This document shows, one piece after another, positions 61,101 to 64,000 of a DNA stretch of 64,000 nt (the first letter of the stretch is position 1; each line of letters starts with the position of its first letter). The stretch is from positions 62,001 to 126,000 of the forward strand of contig NZ_VLKR01000011.1 in the NCBI RefSeq assembly GCF_007830445.1, written 5' to 3'. The position numbers and the translations under genes are program-made. The notes beneath the pieces were generated by a model. It was not told the DNA's origin and made no database searches. It worked only from the letters and a program-made list of their open reading frames with translations. The stretch is from Sphingobacterium siyangense. Its GTDB lineage: Bacteria > Bacteroidota > Bacteroidia > Sphingobacteriales > Sphingobacteriaceae.

Positions 61101-61264
61101 ATCTGAGATTAAGTTATTCATTTGCAAAAATTCCCATACAGGTCAATGCTTCAGTAAATAATGTCGGCATTTTATGGAAAGCAAATAAGAAAGGCTTAGA
61201 TCCCGATTATTTTAGTACCCCCCCAAGCCGAATCTATTCCTTTGGTATAAACGTCAATTTTTAA
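58121..61264 (+). CDS. SusC/RagA-family TonB-dependent outer-membrane transporter
   Basis: A 1047-aa protein. A signal peptide (MKILLLLVIISFTSHLYGQQ) is followed by a carboxypeptidase-D regulatory-like domain (about 20-100, VYDETGDPVTKVTLRDSQKK). The TonB plug (about 115-230) has LNIRGLNSFSGGNVKPLIVL and VEDVTLLKDAAATSIWGARA, GVIVITTKK. The C-terminal 22-strand barrel ends YSFGINVNF. It imports large substrates such as glycans or peptides with its SusD partner. No FecR/sigma factor gene is linked and no extended N-terminal signalling domain is present. Confidence 0.93.
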   Translation: MKILLLLVIISFTSHLYGQQMIKGKVYDETGDPVTKVTLRDSQKKMLGASDSQGNFNIVVTQLPLWIYCSKIGYLTDSIYLNNAIGIEIVLKQSNTQLQEAVVYSNGFQKLPKERATGSFENLGNDLLKRRISSTIIGQLDGLATGLQFDNRTKSAQLNIRGLNSFSGGNVKPLIVLDNFPFEGTLDQINPNDVEDVTLLKDAAATSIWGARAGNGVIVITTKKATNKFKIDFSSNWTFQPPDDLYYEPIVNSTDFIDLEMMLFDKGHFDNQFSNPLALRKIVLSPVVDLLQKLRLGEIQQDEADRKIRSWRSYDYRKDKEKFYRVAALQQDYIRINSGNTRSDHSVSIGWDRNLSQHIKSLSDRISIRQTNLFDVTDNLQLQANFSYTSTIDRAPAGTDNFFYYPYTRLFDDVGNSITVPYLLNQNYVSELGAKNGIDWTLNPMEDLNKSLTKNKMDHFAANMIARYSIFKGITGQLIYGAETQKSRNTSLYEESSFFSRNLINQFTQQTNDGKLKYILPKGAIQDRSFSTLMSHRIRAQLDFAKNWANSHELNILIGTELSHRKVDGNSYRNYGVDADVLTVQKVDYVNPYPTFDNLYGNNYIPFYGSNSQNVQRFLSLFANAAYTFNGKYTISGSMRKDGSNVFGAITNEKWNPLWSTGVAWALAEENFLKDISWISSLKIRATYGTSGNIGGGANRDPIMIYNAATAQYTNYQYGLINTPPNPYLKWEEVQTFNSALEFSMLKNRISGSVEWYSKRSVDLIAPDQIDPTTGFGNAYRNIGVINGRGWDAKLSIASNPNSSLKWNTTFGFSYSKSVVKDYNGAINTTMNYAESGPQILNPILDKELYPVFAYRFEGLDPQNGDPQGSYKGEVSKDYQKLLNDSLQNLHYYGSALPSHYGFLRGMLGWKKLQFTFSINYKFGHYFRKRTVGYAGMFNGTAGHGDFYQRWQNPGDEKWTNIPSMIYPANTSRDNFYKYAEPNVLKGDVIRLQDLRLSYSFAKIPIQVNASVNNVGILWKANKKGLDPDYFSTPPSRIYSFGINVNF

Positions 61265-61275
61265 AACTTCACATT

Positions 61276-62676
61276 ATGAAACTGTTAAGAAATATGATAT
61301 CAGCTCGTCTATTATATTGCATGTGCCTGTTTACGCTAATGTCTTGCAACAAATTTCTGGACGAAAAGAGTGAAAGCTCTTTCGTAACCCCAAATTCATT
61401 GAAAGATCTACAGGCATTGCTCGATAATAATTATACCATAAACACAAATCTTGCACCCGGCTTATTAGAAATGAATACGGATGATTTCTATGTGACGACG
61501 GCTGTATTTAATGGACTTACTGAATTTGAAAAGAGCTTATATATTTGGGATGATGAACCGCAATTTCTGCCGGCAAATAACAATGTATACTGGAAAAATC
61601 CATTTCTAGCAATTTTTTATGCAAATACCGTGTTGGATAGATTAAGGAAGATGGAAAAAATAGAAGATGCCAATTATAATTATATTAAAGGTTCTGCATT
61701 ATTCTTTCGGGCATACACTTATTATCAGATGGCCCAGGTATATTGTTCTGACTTCAGAAAAGATAATCCCGAGCATAACAATATTAGCTTGGGTATGCCT
61801 TTGAGATTAACGCCCAATTTTGAAGAAAAGTCGATACGGTCAACCTTGGATGAAACTTATCGACAGATATTGAACGATCTTGAAGAAGCGCTGAATCTGC
61901 TCCCTGTGCGCGTTGACTTTTCAACTAGGCCGTCACGTACCGCTGCACTCGCGATGTTGGCACGAGTAAATCTCTTGATGCAAAACTACGATAAAGCATT
62001 GGAATATGCGGAAAAAACCCTAGCGGTCCATAACGAGCTTATGGATTATAAATCAAGGAATCCAAATAGTACTACACCCTTTGAAATTATGAATCCCGAA
62101 ACGATCTTTCTGGCCTATAATACAGATCTAACTATTTTAAATGCTAAAAGGGCAAATGTTGATTCAACCCTTTTCGGATTGTATGATGATGGAGATTTAA
62201 GAAAGACTATATTCTTTAATAAAAAAACGGATGGTACTATCGGTTTTAAAGGAAATTATGCAGGATTCTATAACTCGAGTTTCTTCTGCGGTCTGGCTGT
62301 GGATGAGATTTTTCTGATAAAATCAGAATGTTTGGCACGCAAAGGAGAATTGAATATGGCAAAAGCTACACTGGAGGTATTGCTGAATAAACGTTTTGCA
62401 AAGGAATATGTATTTCCTTCTGCACTCAAATCCCAGGATGAGGTATTGACATATATTTTGCAAGAACGCCGTAAGGAGCTGATTTTTAGAGGTATTAGGG
62501 TCTCTGACCTTAAAAGGCTTAATAGAGATCAAAAATTTCAGAAGACTTTGGTGCGCAAGATTGTACGGGATGGCGTGGAAAAATCCTATACACTTCCTCC
62601 AAATAATCTGCGATATCAAATATTGATTCCTCAAGATGTAGTTCAAATTACAGGCATGTTGCAAAATCCACGCTAA
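61276..62676 (+). CDS. SusD/RagB-family surface lipoprotein
   Basis: A 466-aa lipoprotein with Cys24 in the lipobox (FTLMSCNKFLDEKSE). SusD-type alpha-helical TPR core is visible in GSALFFRAYTYYQMAQVYC, SRTAALAMLARVNLLMQNYD and VLTYILQERRKELIFRGIRV, with the C-terminal RagB domain ending IPQDVVQITGM. It forms the lid of the SusC channel and binds substrate. Gap from susC is 11 bp. A terminator follows 20 bp after the stop. Confidence 0.92.
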   Translation: MKLLRNMISARLLYCMCLFTLMSCNKFLDEKSESSFVTPNSLKDLQALLDNNYTINTNLAPGLLEMNTDDFYVTTAVFNGLTEFEKSLYIWDDEPQFLPANNNVYWKNPFLAIFYANTVLDRLRKMEKIEDANYNYIKGSALFFRAYTYYQMAQVYCSDFRKDNPEHNNISLGMPLRLTPNFEEKSIRSTLDETYRQILNDLEEALNLLPVRVDFSTRPSRTAALAMLARVNLLMQNYDKALEYAEKTLAVHNELMDYKSRNPNSTTPFEIMNPETIFLAYNTDLTILNAKRANVDSTLFGLYDDGDLRKTIFFNKKTDGTIGFKGNYAGFYNSSFFCGLAVDEIFLIKSECLARKGELNMAKATLEVLLNKRFAKEYVFPSALKSQDEVLTYILQERRKELIFRGIRVSDLKRLNRDQKFQKTLVRKIVRDGVEKSYTLPPNNLRYQILIPQDVVQITGMLQNPR

Positions 62677-62696
62677 AAAGACTTGTATGATTATAG

Positions 62697-62730
62697 AAAA
62701 GCTCCAAACAAACTGATATTTGGAGCTTTT
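62697..62730. terminator. Terminator after susD
   Basis: AAAAGCTCCAAA (62697-62708) and TTTGGAGCTTTT (62719-62730) form a perfect 12-bp stem with a 10-nt loop. T-rich on both strands, so it can also end transcripts from the minus-strand gene that stops at 62751. Confidence 0.8.
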
Positions 62731-62750
62731 AAAAAAAACTGTGTTTCCTT

Positions 62751-63152
62751 CTATTCTGAACGGAAAGACTGTACGGTTTCATTCGGTGTCCCTGAACCGA
62801 GCGCATCACTGATACGCTGCGAAACGGACTCGCTAGGCTGCCCCGGTATAGTAACTGTGGCATTGAGATCTGGTTGCCCTGAACTGCCATTTTCAGGAGC
62901 ATTTAAATTGCAGATAGTTTCTTTCTCTCCATCACAAGTAGTGCTGCTGCCTTTAGAATATTGTGAGGGATCCGTAAGATCATTATTGGAGGGATTAGGT
63001 GCGCCATCGAAATGCCACTCAATAAATTCGGGATCAACTTTATTTACTTTCACCTCTTCTTTTTTATCATGTGCATTTGCACCGATGATAAGGCCTGCCA
63101 TCAAGGCACCTGTACCCAATGTGCCGATGATTCTTTTTACTAATGTTCTCAT
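62751..63152 (-). CDS. Small secreted protein of unknown function
   Basis: A 133-aa protein. Start at the ATG at 63152 gives MRTLVKRIIGTLGTGALMAG, a signal peptide or single N-terminal helix ending at GANA. The mature part is acidic and low in hydrophobics, with two cysteines (TTCDGEKETICNLNA), and a Ser/Gly-rich tail. It resembles loosely the small secreted proteins (DUF6520-type) often encoded next to TlpA/SusCD modules in Sphingobacteria. That is a guess from layout, not from a firm sequence match. An upstream GTG/ATG at 63242 would add an unlikely basic extension. Confidence 0.55.
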   Translation of the reverse strand: MRTLVKRIIGTLGTGALMAGLIIGANAHDKKEEVKVNKVDPEFIEWHFDGAPNPSNNDLTDPSQYSKGSSTTCDGEKETICNLNAPENGSSGQPDLNATVTIPGQPSESVSQRISDALGSGTPNETVQSFRSE

Positions 63153-63272
63153 GTTTTTGTTTTTTATATGGTTATATTTTTGCTTATCCTTATTATCCTC
63201 CTGAATCGGCCGTGGAGTTGTTCCTGTTGACCGGCCGGGCATCTCCCTGTCCTCCGATCTGTTATCTTATAC

Positions 63273-63280
63273 CAAAGTTA
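63273..63280 (-). promoter_or_regulatory. -7 element for the small secreted protein gene
   Basis: TAACTTTG on the minus strand (complement of 63273-63280) matches TAnnTTTG. No TTTG at the -33 position is visible. The leader would be about 110 nt. Confidence 0.35.
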
Positions 63281-63439
63281 GCGCAGTAATCTGCCCTGGA
63301 TGTATGACTTTTAGGTACGTAGTTGTATGATTTTTTGTGCGATGGCGACCGGTCTTCATTTTGGGGACGAGAGGTTTAATTTCAGGGGCGAATGCCAAAT
63401 ATGGGAAGATCTGCCTGCAGCTGTTAAGGACTAGGTTCC

Positions 63440-63482
63440 CGGAAAAAAAAAGGTTTTCAAACTGTAAAGAATGAAAACCTTT
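63440..63482 (-). terminator. Rho-independent terminator for the minus-strand PRC-barrel-like gene
   Basis: AAAGGTTTTCA and TGAAAACCTTT (63449-63482) form a perfect 11-bp stem. On the minus strand the stem runs into Ts (complement of the A tract at 63443-63451). It is 32 bp after the gene's stop codon. Confidence 0.8.
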
Positions 63483-63513
63483 GGAATGGTAAGATCTTAA
63501 CCTGATAAATTCT

Positions 63514-64000
63514 TTAGATTAAATCATTGGGATCACCATCTAAATTTCTATCGTATCTCGCACGTATACGTCGGGCACGCTCGCGCTTCGCAGCAAATTC
63601 GTCTGCCTTTGATCCCGGGCTATAAAATGTATCTTCATTAAAATGTGGATGTTGATAAAAATCCTGGTCATATACACTAGATCCCACCGTAAATCCGACA
63701 TCACCTGTTCCCTCATAAATATGGCGAATGGATAATTCAGTATCCGGATCCAGGTAATTTTCACGGTACGCCGGTAGTCTGGTCAGCCGGTCGGCAGTAA
63801 CCGGTACCACCACGACTTCACCATCATCGGCCGGATTATAGCGATAGTCTGTAGCTGGTTCCACGGGATCGATTTCATCTACCGGTAGTACGCCGCTGCG
63901 GTCGATGGGCTCCACGGTACCCGGCTCATCATTACTCGCCTGTATACGCTTCCCGTCATAAAGTGCAGCAACGCCAATGGGCACCAATATCTTTTTGTCG
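63514..64000 (-). CDS. PRC-barrel-like protein, C-terminal part (cut by window edge)
   Basis: The reading frame is open to the right edge, so the N terminus is missing. Visible residues begin KKILVPIGVAALYDGKRIQ. Later comes VVVVPVTADRLTRLPAYREN, and a C-terminal acidic/basic tail (KADEFAAKRERARRIRARYD) ends NLDGDPNDLI. The pattern 'vLvPiG.A.l......v.v..lt...l..lP.Y' is seen in PRC-barrel domain stress proteins. This is a moderate call. An internal GTG at 63987 is an unlikely start. Confidence 0.5.
   Translation of the reverse strand, partial: DKKILVPIGVAALYDGKRIQASNDEPGTVEPIDRSGVLPVDEIDPVEPATDYRYNPADDGEVVVVPVTADRLTRLPAYRENYLDPDTELSIRHIYEGTGDVGFTVGSSVYDQDFYQHPHFNEDTFYSPGSKADEFAAKRERARRIRARYDRNLDGDPNDLI

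Overview
The window looks like chromosome of a member of the Bacteroidota, most likely a Sphingobacterium-type organism (family Sphingobacteriaceae). Three things support this: promoter elements of the TTTG / TAnnTTTG type, a SusC/SusD nutrient-uptake pair, and GldK- and GldN-like proteins of the type IX secretion/gliding family. The exact species cannot be fixed from the sequence alone. Almost everything up to about 54.7 kb serves cell-surface polysaccharide synthesis. No tRNA, rRNA or CRISPR array was seen.

Region 1 (1-10.0 kb, + strand) is the end of a first polysaccharide locus. It has the tail of a GDP-L-fucose synthase, a six-SLBB export protein, a Wzz-like chain-length protein without a kinase, a Wzx flippase, a Wzy-like polymerase and four glycosyltransferases. 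It ends in a convergent terminator facing a UDP-glucuronate decarboxylase (UDP-xylose) gene. Region 2 (11.5-20.9 kb) holds precursor and housekeeping functions: a WecA/MraY-type initiating transferase, a DnaQ-like exonuclease, two tandem cytidylyltransferase paralogues, mannose-1-phosphate guanylyltransferase and UDP-glucose dehydrogenase. It also has a histidine kinase/response regulator pair bracketed by two paralogous 165-aa membrane-anchored proteins of unknown function.

Region 3 (20.9-47.0 kb) is a second, complete polysaccharide system. A winged-helix regulator with its own promoter and an overlapping perfect inverted repeat leads about 22 co-directional, tightly packed genes. These cover UDP-ManNAcA (wecB, wecC), dTDP-L-rhamnose (rfbBCDA), acyltransferase, flippase, glycosyltransferases, polymerase, a DUF4838 protein, a two-domain oxidoreductase, a heparinase-like protein and a PglC-like initiating transferase. 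The last part is a ketoacyl-ACP synthase / ACP / SDR / PglD-like / PglE-like cassette. A Wza lipoprotein and a Wzc tyrosine kinase follow after a terminator. The PglF-like dehydratase needed for the same amino-sugar pathway sits at 52.8 kb. I infer that the polymer carries rhamnose, ManNAcA and a 4-N-acylated 2,4-diamino sugar whose acyl group is built on a dedicated ACP.

Region 4 (47.1-54.7 kb) contains a beta-barrel / GldK-like / GldN-like trio without GldL or GldM, two unrelated nucleotidyltransferases and the PglF-like dehydratase. Region 5 (54.7-57.1 kb) is accessory and decayed: a helix-turn-helix gene broken by a 9-A run, an IS3 transposase remnant, an orphan gene, and a long leader with several inverted repeats. 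Region 6 (57.1-62.7 kb) is an operon of a small unknown protein, a TlpA-like thioredoxin, SusC and SusD. The window closes with two minus-strand genes, a small secreted protein and part of a PRC-barrel-like protein.
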